A stretch of 64,000 nt of DNA from Zingiber officinale. Taxonomy: Eukaryota > Streptophyta > Magnoliopsida > Zingiberales > Zingiberaceae. Of the stretch, positions 44,973 to 56,989 are shown piece by piece. Numbering within the stretch: position 1 is the first letter of the stretch; each line of letters opens with the position of its first letter. The position numbers were made by a program, and so were the translations under genes. The stretch is taken from contig NC_056001.1 in the NCBI RefSeq assembly GCF_018446385.1, forward strand, positions 109,594,436 through 109,658,435. The letters are read 5' to 3'. The notes beneath the pieces are model-generated. The model did no database searches. It was not told the origin of the DNA and saw only the letters and a program-made list of their open reading frames with translations.

Positions 44973-47075
44973 ATCGTGGATTCGTGGGCGCGTCACGCGT
45001 GTCAAGCGTCCTCGTGAAGTCGACCTAAATTGATTCCGTAAAGCCCTAATTCAATCACATCTTCCGGGCTACCTTCACTATTCGTTGTTTAAAATTTAAA
45101 ATTTAAAATTATAAAATTCTATGTGTTGATCGGATATAATATATATATTTAGAATTTAAAATAAAAAATATTATTCTTTAAAAAGTTTAAAAAAAAAAAT
45201 TGGATGGAGACGTCTAGATCAAATCCAGGCCCTCAATCACTATGATGCGAATGGTTACGCTATAGTTTTAATTTTTTTTTACCTTAAATACTATAAATTT
45301 ATTCTTAAACTCTCTCTCTCAAGAAATTTAATTGGCTTAACTCCATAATTAAAAATATAAATAAAAAAAGCACTATTAGGCATTCTAAATATATACCCCA
45401 TAGCATCTTTTTTTAAAAAAAAATTTAATTTTTTTAACTTGAATACTGTAATCAAAATTCTAAATCCTAGAAGTAAAATCTAATTAGCTTAATCCGAGAG
45501 TCAAACAAATAATAAATGAATCGAGACTCTTGAATTCAATCCAGGTGACTAGATCGTTATCGCAGACGAAGTATGCAGCATTTCATCCACAGCGTATCAA
45601 ATTTATATATATAATTTTGATATGTTGTCGATCTTATGTCACACACTCAATGAGCACTAATTATTTTTTATTTTTTTAAGTTCTTGGTTATCCCAATCAT
45701 ATTTTATCTTTTAGATTTACGGATTGTATTATAGTATTAAGTATTAAAAAATTTTAAATTGAAAAAAAGTTTAGGTGCATAATGTGGGGCTTAAGATGAA
45801 CAATATATAAAATATATATATAATTCAAGAATGTTAATAAGTAAAAAAAGAAAAATCAAAATCTCAAGTAAATAAGTGAAATTCAACACACAATTTATTA
45901 TTTCATATTGCAAGAAAACAGATAACACAATAACATTCAGATTATCGAGCAATATAAATCCAATCAAAACAACTTATAAATAACAAGTATTCCTACCAAG
46001 TAGTATAAGATCTAAATCTTATATAGTATTATAAGATCTTCAGACAATTTTGAATAATAATAAATAAGCTTTTTTTGGTCTGTATACTTCTCACACTTTC
46101 AGTCTCATCTCAATTCTCATCGATCAACTAGTCTACATTTATCATACTTTACAATTCAAATTACAAGAATCTGAGATTAACAGTACGTATATGTAAGAAT
46201 TTGCAATTGATAGCATTTAGAAATGAAATGTACTATAATTTTTCTGTAAAAAAAAAGGCAATTTAAGTATGTGACAGACTTTATCCACATAATAAGAGTG
46301 ATACTTTCGATGAAGCTCAACAAAGAGGCTTCTAACTATAATTCTATTCTCCTTTAGCTTTCAACAATATTAAGAGATGAGATAGATTAAATAGAAGTGA
46401 TATAGTCTGAATCTCCTCCTTGGAGCCTTTTTCCACTGTAGCACTTCACTAAGGGTTTGTACTGGTAGAGTCCCAGTTGACTCCTCATCCATGGCTGAGG
46501 TCCTTCTCCGATCTTTGACGCTCCACTACCTCCCCCTATGAGTAGAAGTGCTTCCAAATTGGTGACTTGAACAATAAAATTGACACTGGTGAGTGGGGGC
46601 CAGCACTGCGGGCTTTACTCCTCCGATGCTAAAGTTAGCGACGAGCTAAACAGAAAAAGTGTTTCCCTCAAGGAAGGGTTCGGTTGTTTGTTGAAATTCA
46701 ATAAAAGTCCTACATTGAAAAGATTTAGTAACAATCATGGATTTAAAATAATATAGGATATCTCTATTGGCATGAGATCTTTTGGGTATAACTTAAGAGC
46801 AAAGTCATAGGGCTTAGACTTAAAGTGGACAATATCATGCTATTATGGAGATATGTTAACAAACCTTGAGTATACATTGTTGTTTTTTAGGGAAAAACAG
46901 AAAGGAAGAAAAAGAAGAAAAAAGAAGTCAGGGATCATGAGAATATGATCCTTTTTATTCGAACTTAAGTTTTTTTTTATATAAACGAAACCTCGCTTCC
47001 CATGCCCCCTCACTCCTATTGTTTCATCTTTATGTGCTATGGGTGAGAGACAATTCTGACGTCAGGCGACAACTA
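44973..47075. other. Non-coding 5' flank of unit B
   Basis: Includes the conserved upstream block with AAGCCCTAAT (about 45041). Otherwise AT-rich and parallel to 39472-41530; a ~30 bp insertion near 46555 is absent from unit A. Confidence 0.6.
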
Positions 47076-47318
47076 TGTAATGACCCGCCTTCTACTAACT
47101 AAGCTGTAAGGCCGATCATCACATTATGCTGTGCTAACTATTCCATGACCATCATTAAAACTAAGTGCGGAAGCTGTACCAATTAAAATTTGTGCTAACT
47201 GTTATCATATCTTGGTTCTACATGTGCTAAGGGGTGTAATATAAGCTATTCATGTCATTATTACCTTCCCTTATGGTCAAGGAACTTAACTAAGGGTTTC
47301 TAGCTAATATCAAGCCTT

Positions 47319-47639
47319 CCAATCGATCCACGGATCGATTGGAATGGTCGAATCGATCCGGAGATCGATTCAGAGGGCTACTGTATCCGGGCCATGGGTT
47401 GGATCGATCCAGTGATCGATCCAGCACGCTACTGTGCTCGGGCAATATTCTGGATCGATCGGCTGATCGATCCAGACTGGCCAATCGATCCAGTGATCGA
47501 TCCCAGAGCCTTCTGTTCGCGACAGAATTTGCTGGATCGATCGACCGATCGATCCAGAGGCCTACTGTTCGCGAAACCAGATGCCCAGTCGATCCTTCAA
47601 TCGATTGGAAACTCTCGAATCGATCGGCTGATCGATTCG
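47319..47639. repeat. Array of eight GATCGATC palindromes in the solo LTR
   Basis: Eight imperfect palindromes of about 24 bp, each of the form RATCGATC-loop-GATCGATY with 3-4 bp loops (for example GGATCGATCCAGTGATCGAT near 47401), spaced irregularly about 25-75 bp apart with CTACTGT..CGGGC-type spacers. Conserved motif, variable spacer. Confidence 0.88.
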
Positions 47640-49152
47640 AGTTTCTGATTTCGTGCCAATGATCTGATTTCAGTACTGTCTCGTGCCAGATCACACATAA
47701 TGATTCCAAAACTGACTAAGAACATCCTAACAATAATAACTAACATTCCAACATCATAAAAATAGTGTTCTAAGCATAATAGAGTGCATGGTTAACTAGT
47801 TCATAGCAATCAACGTATTAAAGTGCAAAATGCTAAAACACTGAAAAGTTCTAATGTTTAACCCAAACTCGCTAAAGTTCCCTAAGATCTCTATTCCAAG
47901 TTCCTGCCCACACACATCTTCATCGCATTGCCCTCCAGCCTCCGCTAGTCCATCTTTCCTTTACCTTTATCTGCAGTATAAGGAAAAGTATCTGTAAGCT
48001 TTCGCTTAGTAAGAAACCATCTACCTCACTAAAACATGCATACGATGCAATATGTTTTTAAAACATGCTATTTGAAAAGAACATACTGAATATGCTAAAC
48101 ATGACATGGTATACAACACATGGAAATCGAAACTGATCATGGCAGTAAATACTAATCATAATCTATCATGTTGTATCAATTGAAACTCAACTAATACAAA
48201 AGCTGAGCTAAGCTAATACTAAACTGATACTAAAGCTGTACTGATTCACATAACTATTTTGTGATGTTTGAAAACTATATTCATAATAGTTGAAAATACA
48301 TAATTCATGTTGCTGTTGGGCCCGACAACTGTACGTGTTATGCGCGTATCCCTAACTAGACCCAGGTTTGCAAGTCCCGAATTTAGTAGGGTTACTAGGT
48401 TATCTGAACCTAGGGACGACTGTGGGAGCCCAACCCAATGGATATCTAATCCAGTACAGTGCCACTGAGAAAGTAAAATACTGAACATAAGCTAATAAAT
48501 TCCTGTCTTGCTTTTACTAGGTTGTCTAAACCCAGAACTAGGTTATCTAAACCTAGAGGCGACTGTGGGAGCCCACCCATTGGACATCTAGTCATGTAAA
48601 AGCTGTAGCAAGACTATATGAGCTGTGAAATGCTTCTATTGCATTTAACTAAGCTATTAAAATGCCTAAGTTGCATTTTAACTGTGCTAGTAATTTAATC
48701 GAACACTTGGTATACGCTAATTCGCATCCTTTGTGCCGAAAAGCCATATACTACTAACTAAAACATGGAATTCACACAGAAGCTACTTATACTGCAGGTG
48801 AGGGGTTTCTTACCTCCTGTGCTAGATTTCTTACAAATCTAATCGCTAGATCTCCGGAGGAGACGATCCTTTCGACGATCTTCTCGCGTCTACACATTCC
48901 TCTCGCGGAGGGGAGCGTCCTCGTGTCGAAGTCGTCGCCGGAAAGTGCCCTTGGGCGGAACCCTAGCCTTCCTTGTGGTTGGCGCCGAGAGAGGAAGAGG
49001 AGAGGGAGGGGGCGGCGTGAGGTTAGGGTGAGGAGGAGAAGTTGCCGAACCAAACAAAATAAACCAAACCCCACTTAAATTTTCTATTTATATTAAGTGG
49101 GTAACTCGGCCCAACTTAAATATAAGTATAATTGATTCCCCTATCTTTCAGC

Positions 49153-49240
49153 ACGGCCCTGCTGGGTTCAACTGGTTACTTAAGCGGTCTAAAGGTTTAG
49201 CGGACCCGAGAGGTCCCGGGTTCGATTCCTGCTTAAGCTA
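49153..49240 (+). other. tRNA-like sequence inside the solo LTR
   Basis: A tRNA-like run ending in the box B match GGTTCGATTCC (49219-49229), with TTAAGC at both ends (TTACTTAAGC and GCTTAAGC). Not a real tRNA gene: the arms do not form a full cloverleaf by eye. It lies antisense to the LTR, like the one at 54234-54291. Confidence 0.5.
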
Positions 49241-49864
49241 TTTTGTTTTTCTAATTATTTTTGCTACTTCCGCTACTCTAAAAATTTCGAAAAAATATCT
49301 AAAAATTCCAGAATAATTATAGAATATTTCTAATATAGTTTTGAGAATTTTCGGGAGTTACAAACTGTGTTTGGGTGTTAGAGATATGCCCTAACATGCA
49401 CGGTTTTCTTCCTACTGCAAATAGCCAAGGACCAATCCCTAGGTGCCAAATGACAATCTGTCTTTTTAGGCGTGGGACATCTTTTGGTTTGGAGAAATAC
49501 CTTTCCAAATTTGTTCTTCGATTCAATTAACCATTGTCATTTCCGTGGGAGTCAAAGGAGACAACACAACAGAAGGAATTGAATTGCATGGGAGGGAACG
49601 ACCCTCCTATCAATCTTGTGGTCAGCTTGATAGAGTCCCCTGATAGACTGTTAGCGAGCATGATACTATTAGAGATAGTAAAAGAGGATAGTCGAAGGGG
49701 TGGAGCCCAGAGGAGATATTCCCATGAGGGGAGTTCTTGCTGGCTTGGATATAATGGGTTGCAGACATTCCTTAGCGAGGATGCTCCGATGCCGCTCATG
49801 AACTGTAGAGTGTGAGAACTAGTAGGGATTTACTGAAGAAGGTATCCTTACCATCATATTATTT

Positions 49865-50120
49865 TGAGGATGTACCAAATGGGATTGTTCCCAATCTTTT
49901 ACCTTCAGCGTTAGTGAGGATTTTACGCTTTTCGAGGATGTACCCAACGGGGTTGTTCCCAATCTTTTACCTATTGGAGTCTATGAGGACTTGACATTCT
50001 GGGGATGTACTTGGGGTTGTTTCCAATTTTTTACCTATTGGAATTCGTAAGGACTTTAGTCTTTTCAGGGATATACCCAACAGGGTTATTCCCAATTTTT
50101 TACCTATTGGAGTTTGTGAG
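49865..50120 (+). repeat. Minisatellite, ~70 bp unit, about four copies
   Basis: Units begin GAGGATGTACC..GGGNTTGTTCCCAAT and continue TTTTACC..GGAGT..GAGGAC; starts near 49865, 49937, 49999 and 50070. Located at the end of the duplicated region. Confidence 0.8.
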
Positions 50121-50311
50121 GACTCAGACAGTATCTTTGTCTCCAGGCCACATTTGCTTGCGATCAGAGTCCTAGGGACTCCATGGGCGCAAACCGACTT
50201 GCCCTCCCCCAAACAGTCAGACTGAGGTGACAGCTAAGGACTGGCTGAAACCTTGCGGCAACGTGTTCTTCCATCAATGCTTCAGAATATGATCACACCA
50301 CACACTGATTA
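50121..50311. other. Short unique stretch, nothing recognised
   Basis: No repeat or frame recognised. Confidence 0.4.
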
Positions 50312-51595
50312 TGTTGGATCGAGAAAGCGCTAAAACTAAAACATAAAAGACAGAGGCACGGTGTTTTTTACTTGGTTCGCAGGCCATTGGCTACTACTCC
50401 AAGGTCCACAATCAGTTTGACCGCTTTGGTGAGCAGTCACTATCAATTTTCTTTCCAAAGGAAAAGAAGGCTCACTTCTTTTATAAGTGAAGGGTTCGTT
50501 AATAAACTTACCGACCCTTAGAGTATTTAGCACAAAAAGAAGCAAGAGTAATAGAAAACAACAACTAAACATCAATAAGGCTAGACTCATTTGAGATCCA
50601 AGCAGCGCCGTGTTATTGTCGTGTCGTTAAAGCTTGAGCGCAAAGTGTTGGAGTTTCAGAGTTTTTGGGAGCAAAATGGACCACTTGAAAAGTTAAATAG
50701 ATGATTTTGAAGGTGATGTTCGAGGCTTCTTTTATAGAGTGATCCGAGCACCTGGATTAGTATAGGGTGCCTCCAGCAACCCCTATCAGATCTGACTTCA
50801 TTGTTGACTCGGCCACTTCGGGTGCATAGATCCCCTTCTGGGCATATGATCGGCTGACGTGATAGTAGCTAGTTAAAGCTCTATCCGTGTCGTGTTTATC
50901 CCTTCCCAAGTGCTTGGATTTGCTTAGGGCGCCTGGATGATAACGTGTAGCACCCAATCAGGGTCTGTCACCTCATCTGGATGTGAAGTTGAACTTCGGG
51001 TAATGAGGACGCTTGGATCCACTTAGGGCGCCCGCATCTCTGATCGCCTGGAACCACTCCGGGTGCCCAGAGTTCCTTTTCTGGATAGCTCGTAAACTTA
51101 GCTCTTGCATCACAATGTTAACACAAATATATAGTAATGAGTATGATTGATAGTTCTTCAATCTGTCTAGTCTCAACTTTTAGTCTCCCGTGAAATCTTA
51201 GGTTGGGCTGACTCCACTGCTCTCTTTCCAAGAGCACGTCCTCACCAATCCACTCGGGAGAGTTTACTTAGTACCAAACATTGGTCCACCCGACATATTT
51301 GGACTTTTGCTCAACTGATCTTGACCTTCAAGACTTTCTGATAGATCTCCAACCCTCAACCTGTCTAGACTTTCCGCCTAGTATCCTTGACCCCTATGAC
51401 TTCCCATCCGATGTACTCAATATGCCAAGTCTTCCTGCCTAATCCCTCCAATCAGGATTTTCTTACCTAGCCTTAACTAGGACTTCTCTTACTTAGTCTC
51501 AACTAGGACTTTTCTACGAGCCTGATTAATATGTTAGCATACTACAAGACTTAATTTTGACATTTTGTCAATATTAAAACTTAGGCTCAATTGCA
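50312..51595 (-). repeat. Possible LTR of the minus-strand copia fossil
   Basis: Starts TGTTGGATCGAGAAAGCGC on the plus strand, a start I associate with copia (SIRE/Maximus-like) LTRs in monocots, and ends near the run CTTAGGCTCAATTGCA. Immediately outside, on the minus strand, is a purine-rich AAAAAGGAAAAA tract. It lies on the 3' side of a minus-oriented copia polyprotein. The partner LTR is absent, so this stays tentative. Confidence 0.4.
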
Positions 51596-53439
51596 TGGTG
51601 CTTATTACACTAATAATTTTTCCTTTTTAATTATTGGCAATATGGTTATGTCAAGTTAAAAAATATAACAATTTAGGGAGTTAATAAATAGTTCAGAAAA
51701 TGAACATAACAAATGAATTTCTCAGCAAGATACAAATAAGTTAAAAATAAATGAATTCTGTTACTTCCCTTCTTCTGACCTCTCCCCTAAAGTCATGCAT
51801 GGGATATTTAATTTTTACTTAACTTGTTCTGTTTCTCCCCTTTGCCACTTATCTAAAGAAAATGTAGTTTAAGTATAAATTTTTCCAAAAAAAAGAGTTA
51901 TAAGTTAAACATCGGAAAATTTGTTTGAAAGTTTTTAAAAATTCAAAAGATTTGAAAAAAGAGAAAAAAAAAAAAGTTTGAAGAGATGTTTACGAAAGGA
52001 AATTTGAAAAGAATTAAGGAAGAAAGAATTTTGAACATATTTTTTAAAAAATAGTTAGAGTTTGAAACAACATAAAAAAATCGAAGTCAAAGATTTTAAA
52101 GAAGACGAAAAAAATAGATTTTGCAAAGAATTCGAAGGATAAAAAAAAATTAGAGAAAAAAATTTTGTTGGAAAAACGTTGTTAAAGATAAAAAAAACAA
52201 GGTTTTGAAAGCATGTTGAAAGATTAAATAAACAGGTTTTTTTAGAATAAACAAAAAGAAGGTTTTGAAAAAACAATTTTAAAGATATAATAAAAAATCA
52301 AAAATAATTTTTTTTGAAAGATTTTTTTTTATTTGTTTTTGTCCTGTGATCCAAGCTGAAAGAAAATAGTCAAAAAAATGTGCTAAAAATAATTTGTAAA
52401 AATAAACATCTAAAAATTAGTACCTAAGTAAATGTCTGAACTCTTTTTACCTAAATGATAATTCTAAATTAGTATCTGAACTCTTTTTACCTAAATGATA
52501 AAGAATTATCATTGAGTTATATTTGAGTTTAGTTATATTAAGTGATTAATTTTAAATGTATACTCCTTTTGATTCATGTTGATGCACTTGTTCTATATCT
52601 TAAATCTGGAATAGATTCTTTAACATCTCACATCGTTCTATGTGGCCCAAAATATAATCAAGTTAAACCTAGGTGTTGTGAGATGTTATGGCTCTTAAGA
52701 TTTCTATAGATCATGATTGCTAAAGTAAAGCCTAAGCTAAGTCCATTTTTGCAAAAATCGAAAACACTATAAGTAAAGCATGCCAAAAATAAAAAGAAAG
52801 TCCTAGCCTACCCAACACATTCCTAATTGTCCTAAGTTCAAGAAAAGTTAATATGAGTCAAAAGTCAGGACTGACATGCATAAGTCAATTGTAGTCAAAT
52901 ATACAACTCAATATCAAAATAATAGTTAATCTACATGTTAAGAGTTGATCAACTATGCTCTAAGATAAGTAGATACCCTCTGTCCTCCAAAAAAATATGA
53001 GTATATCGTATCTAATATAATGTGGGAGTAGGGATTACCAAATAGTAAATCTCTAGGAAGGTAACATAGGAAAGTAGATGATCAGGGTCTAAGTCCTAAA
53101 TATTCTCTAATGACAGTAGGGGACAATGTAAAATCCCTACCTACTATCCTACTGGTATAAGTGAGGTCATCGACCTTAACCAAATTATTGTATGGTTCAG
53201 TATACAAATTTGTGTTAACCAAACTAAACAATAAAATAGGTTATGTAATATATAATAATCGATTATCTTGACAGATGGTATGCATGATCTCATGAAAAAG
53301 ATCCTACAGAGATATCTAGAATGAAGGGATATATATGATATGGATGAAAACCTAGTCCTAAGTTTCTTTATAGGAAATCTAGGGTCGGTGCTAGGAGAAT
53401 GAGAGGTACTAGGCTTAGTAAAAGTGTTAAATTTTATGA
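51596..53439. other. Non-coding stretch between possible LTR and copia RNase H
   Basis: No domain recognised. Contains the purine-rich run at 51890-52360. May be the 3' non-coding part of the copia fossil. Confidence 0.45.
51890..52360 (+). repeat. Purine-rich, strand-asymmetric low-complexity run
   Basis: Plus strand is overwhelmingly A/G/T with almost no C, built of drifting AAGGTTTTGAAA-like units and long A runs. Confidence 0.65.
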
Positions 53440-53747
53440 AGTCCTAGTGACTTCACATGTTCTTGAAATGATTCTTTAGTCAACGACTTAGTAAAAAAAT
53501 TTACAAGCATAGCACATGTAGGGATATACTCAAGAATTATCTTTTTTTTTCCCATAATATCTCTTACAAAATTATACTTATTTCTATATGCTTGTCCTTG
53601 CTGTGATATTTGGGATCCTTAAAAAAAGATATAACAACTTGACTATCACAGCACACTTGTAATAGGATTCTCACTGTCCTTAGGAATCTTTAGATGCTTT
53701 AGGAACATTCTTAATTAGACCGTTTCTTACACAGTCATTGCGCAAGC
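53440..53747 (-). pseudogene. Copia RNase H end (fossil)
   Basis: Minus-strand translation gives QAYRNKYNFVRDIMGK, matching the end of copia RNase H (KYHLIRDI-type motif), about 53545-53600. Broken. Confidence 0.6.
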
Positions 53748-54233
53748 CACATAGTTAGGGCTGTAAATGAACCAAACGTTCGTGAACAAGCTTGATGTTC
53801 GGTTTGGTAAGAGCTTGTTTATGTTCGTTCAATATACATAAGGTTAATTAAACAAACAAGCTTGAACACATATGTGTTCAACTCGTTAACGTTCGTGAAT
53901 AATGTTCATGAACAATGTTCGTGAACAATATTCGTGAACAATGTTTACAACCCATATTTATTAATAAAATTCTTTTCAATATGCTAAATAAATAAATAAA
54001 TAAATAAATTTAAATTATCAAACTCAATAACTATTCAAACAACTAAAAGTATCAAACAATCAAACTGTAACAACCCAAATTTCTCCATTCCGAGTCCCAA
54101 AAGTAATTCAAAAATATTTTAAAATGCTATAAAAATATTCTAGAGATTTTTAGAGTATTTTTATGTAATTTTTGGAGATCGTTTGGTTTTTTTACTAAAC
54201 GAAAGAAGTTTTGACAAAAAATATCCAAGCTTA

Positions 54234-54291
54234 GATTCGAACCCGCGAGTCGCGCCCTAAGCAAGCAAAACGCAACCAACCAACTGGGCCA
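54234..54291 (-). other. tRNA-like sequence inside the gypsy solo LTR
   Basis: On the minus strand box A TGGCCCAGTTGG (54291-54280) is followed by box B GGGTTCGAATC (54244-54234), nearly perfect Pol III internal promoter boxes at a tRNA-like spacing. It lies antisense to the LTR about 170 bp from its start. No complete cloverleaf seen. Confidence 0.6.
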
Positions 54292-54299
54292 GCGGACTT

Positions 54300-56989
54300 T
54301 GCTAATTTAAGAAGGAGAGAAATATATTTAAGGTATAGCGGTTAATAAAAACCCTAGTTATAAGAAAAGAATTAGGTTTTCTTTTTCCGAAAATTTTCTC
54401 TCCTCTCCTCTCCCCGTGCGTCGGCGTTTTCTCTCGGGCGAAATCCACAGCAAGAGCTGGGGCGTCTCCGGCGGCCGGCGAAGGAGTATTTCTATGAGGT
54501 CTTCACACCGTTGAGGTCCTCTCGTCGAGGAGGGTCCGTGAGCACAAGAAGAGCTCGAGTTATCCGAACCCTAGAACGTTCCCTCTTCGGCTGTGAGTTC
54601 AAGAACGCAAGGTAAGTTGCTACTCACCTGCGGTAGGATAGCTTCAAAGTTTATTTCTTGTTTCTTTTCTTGTTCCCGAAGCTTTGGATGAAACCTAGGG
54701 CTGTGTTGTTGCTGATTGATGGAACATGAGATGATTTGATTTCTTCCCGTGAGGTTCTTGTTTTGGATTGAGGGATTCTGTGATGATCTTGCTTCGTTTC
54801 ATGTTCCTATGAGGTTTCGGATTTTGTTTCCTTCTTGATGTTCTTCCGAAGCATACTGTAAGAAGTATGTTCTTGTGGCTAACTGCTGTGAATTCAATTC
54901 GGATTGTTTGGGGTTTGCTGGGAAGGTAGGTTTGTTTTTGTAGCTTACGGCAGAATAGTATGCTTTGTTAACAGAACATGGAGAACAGCTATGTTTATAA
55001 GTTCTTAGTAGCAAATCTTTGTAGCATTGAACATGAAGAAGGATTATCGTTTTTGATTCTTTTTAGTATAAGATAATTCCATGTTGTTAGGTTTCTTGGG
55101 AAGTTGGGTCAATGAAACAATGATATTGATGTCCTGTTCATAGTTTTCTTGATTTTGGATGAGATAGCTTTGATAGTATCAGAATGGGTGGTGCTCACGG
55201 ATTTATGCTATAGGTGTTGGACTTTAATCTAGTTCTCTACCATGTGTGCTAGCTTCTAGATTTAATTCTGATGAGTTCTTGTTCTATGAAATTCTGAATA
55301 CGGTTTAAAATTTGTGTTTCTTGTAAGAGGGTTATTCGATTTGGTTACTGGTGTTTAACTCCGAAGACTCGGCTTGTTTCCTGTATGAGTATTCAATTTA
55401 GTGCTGGAGCTCGTATTTCGGAAGATTGTTTTGCTTCATGCAGAAGTCAGATAATTAGTGGATGATGGGTCGAAATTTCTAGTGTAGATTAAGAGGTTTC
55501 AAGTATATTCCTTTGAATATTTGTGAGATTTTGTTGTTACCTTTGCAATTTTTTTGAAGCATGGTTAAAAGATTATGATTACCTTATAAAAGCTTAGCTG
55601 TGAATAAGTTTTGTATAGGTATTGTTTTTAGTTTAGTTCTTGAAAGTGGATTGACATTTAGTTGCTTGCCTCCTGGTAACCCATTCATCTCAATCTTATA
55701 AGCATAGTTGCTATTGATTTTGTTATTAGAGACCTAGACAAAGCTAAGGATTAGTACACAAGTCATATCTCTCAAGCCTACTACGTAATCAATCAGCAAT
55801 CTTTTTCAGTTGTGACAGTCAAACACAAAGATAACCACACATATCGGCTGATTCCAAGTCACCGTTGTTAATCTTAGAAATATCTTCTTAATCGCATCAA
55901 TTATAAGGATATTGAGGTTATACAAGATCATTTCGAGGAACTCCTTGCCATTATATGTTGTCACACAGTTTGTCTTGTACTAAACCAGCGATGACTCACA
56001 CTTGGTAGGCATCTTAATTTTCCCCATCTACTATATCCATAACACCATTTGATCCCTCAAATAACAAAGCTACTTCAATCACTCAGCATCTAGAGAGTTG
56101 TCACAGCAAGTCTTAACGAATTGAACTCGTTCTATGCAACTCTAGAATCTATATGTACATATGGTGTTCTATTAAATCCTTTTAGGGACTCATGAGAAGT
56201 TATAAGTAAAGGAAAGACCAAGGTCTGGAGAAGAAAAGATAAATATTTTAAAGTATAAGAAGTATAAGTTTTATAGAATTTCAAGTTCTAACTAGATTAG
56301 ACCCTTTTCGTTATCAATTGTTTAACATGTTACTAGATTCTTTGTTAGTGATCCTTTAACCTGCAATTATAGTTTTAAGTTTAGCATGTTAGTTTCAGAT
56401 TTCATGAAACCATTTCAGATGTAGATTTTCAGTTTTAGTTTATATATATATCTATGCAACGAACTATCTTTTATTCCAAGTATATATAGTTAGTTTTCCT
56501 TTGTTCTACTATTAGGCAATGAACATAGAATGACTTGGATTAAGTATTGGTTTATTAGGCTAATTGGAAGTTGATCTGGCAGTGATTTTGGTTTATTTTA
56601 TGATGAAGTAGGTTGTGTAATCTCTTTAGTGCAGAAGTGTGGATGAAGAGTGAAGATGAGCATATGTAATATGTTGTTTTGGTGAGTATCATGTGTTAAG
56701 ACTAAAGATGATTTGAATTGATGAAATGAATTTAACAGGTGAGAAGTATGTGAATAATTTAGATATGCAAGTAGTAAGTTCAGAGTAGAAGTTTAGTTTA
56801 GAAGAAGAGAAAAGAGATGTATATGTTGATCAATATAGATTTTATACTGAGGATTCCTTTCTGACCATAAGTTTAATGACATAATTGATGTTTAGAATTA
56901 AAGTACTTGGATGTGTCAATATCAAGGATTCCATTTGGTCTCAGCCGGTTACTAGAATATGAAATTCTAGATTTATAATTGCCATGTGA
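54300..56989. other. Body of the gypsy solo LTR, no genes
   Basis: AT-rich after 54650; only short chance frames. Confidence 0.6.

Larger units (their letters stand above)
47076..49362 (-). mobile_element. Gypsy-type solo LTR (~2.3 kb) in unit B
   Basis: Plus-strand ends are TGTAATGACCCGCC and GGGAGTTACA, flanked by AACTA (47071-47075) and AACTG (49363-49367). Unit A has the uninterrupted site. Read on the minus strand it starts TGTAACTCCCGAAAATTC and ends GGCGGGTCATTACA, the same plan as the solo LTR at 54066-60887, so it is oriented minus. Chromovirus (Tekay/Del-like) LTRs look like this; lineage is inference. No internal coding part. Confidence 0.85.
42041..49863. repeat. Tandem segmental duplication, unit B (with LTR insertion)
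   Basis: Same start and end motifs as unit A; about 5.5 kb without the solo LTR at 47076-49362 and its target repeat. Confidence 0.92.

Noticed and set aside
44973-45005. Upstream Met as the start of mTERF copy B
   Set aside because: The 11 extra residues are not shared by the paralogs, and unit A does not have the same in-frame Met.
47319-47639. CRISPR-like array
   Set aside because: Plant nuclear DNA, short palindromes with irregular spacers inside an LTR; no cas genes.
47290-47709. Frames with repeated DRS/RSADRF residues
   Set aside because: Direct result of translating the GATCGATC palindrome array; open in several frames on both strands.
49153-49240. Functional tRNA gene
   Set aside because: Only the box B and weak box A are convincing; no full cloverleaf with acceptor stem could be drawn.
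49527-49815. Small frames at the end of unit B (and 41704-41922 in unit A)
   Set aside because: Similar in both units only because of the recent duplication; open on both strands and no family recognised.
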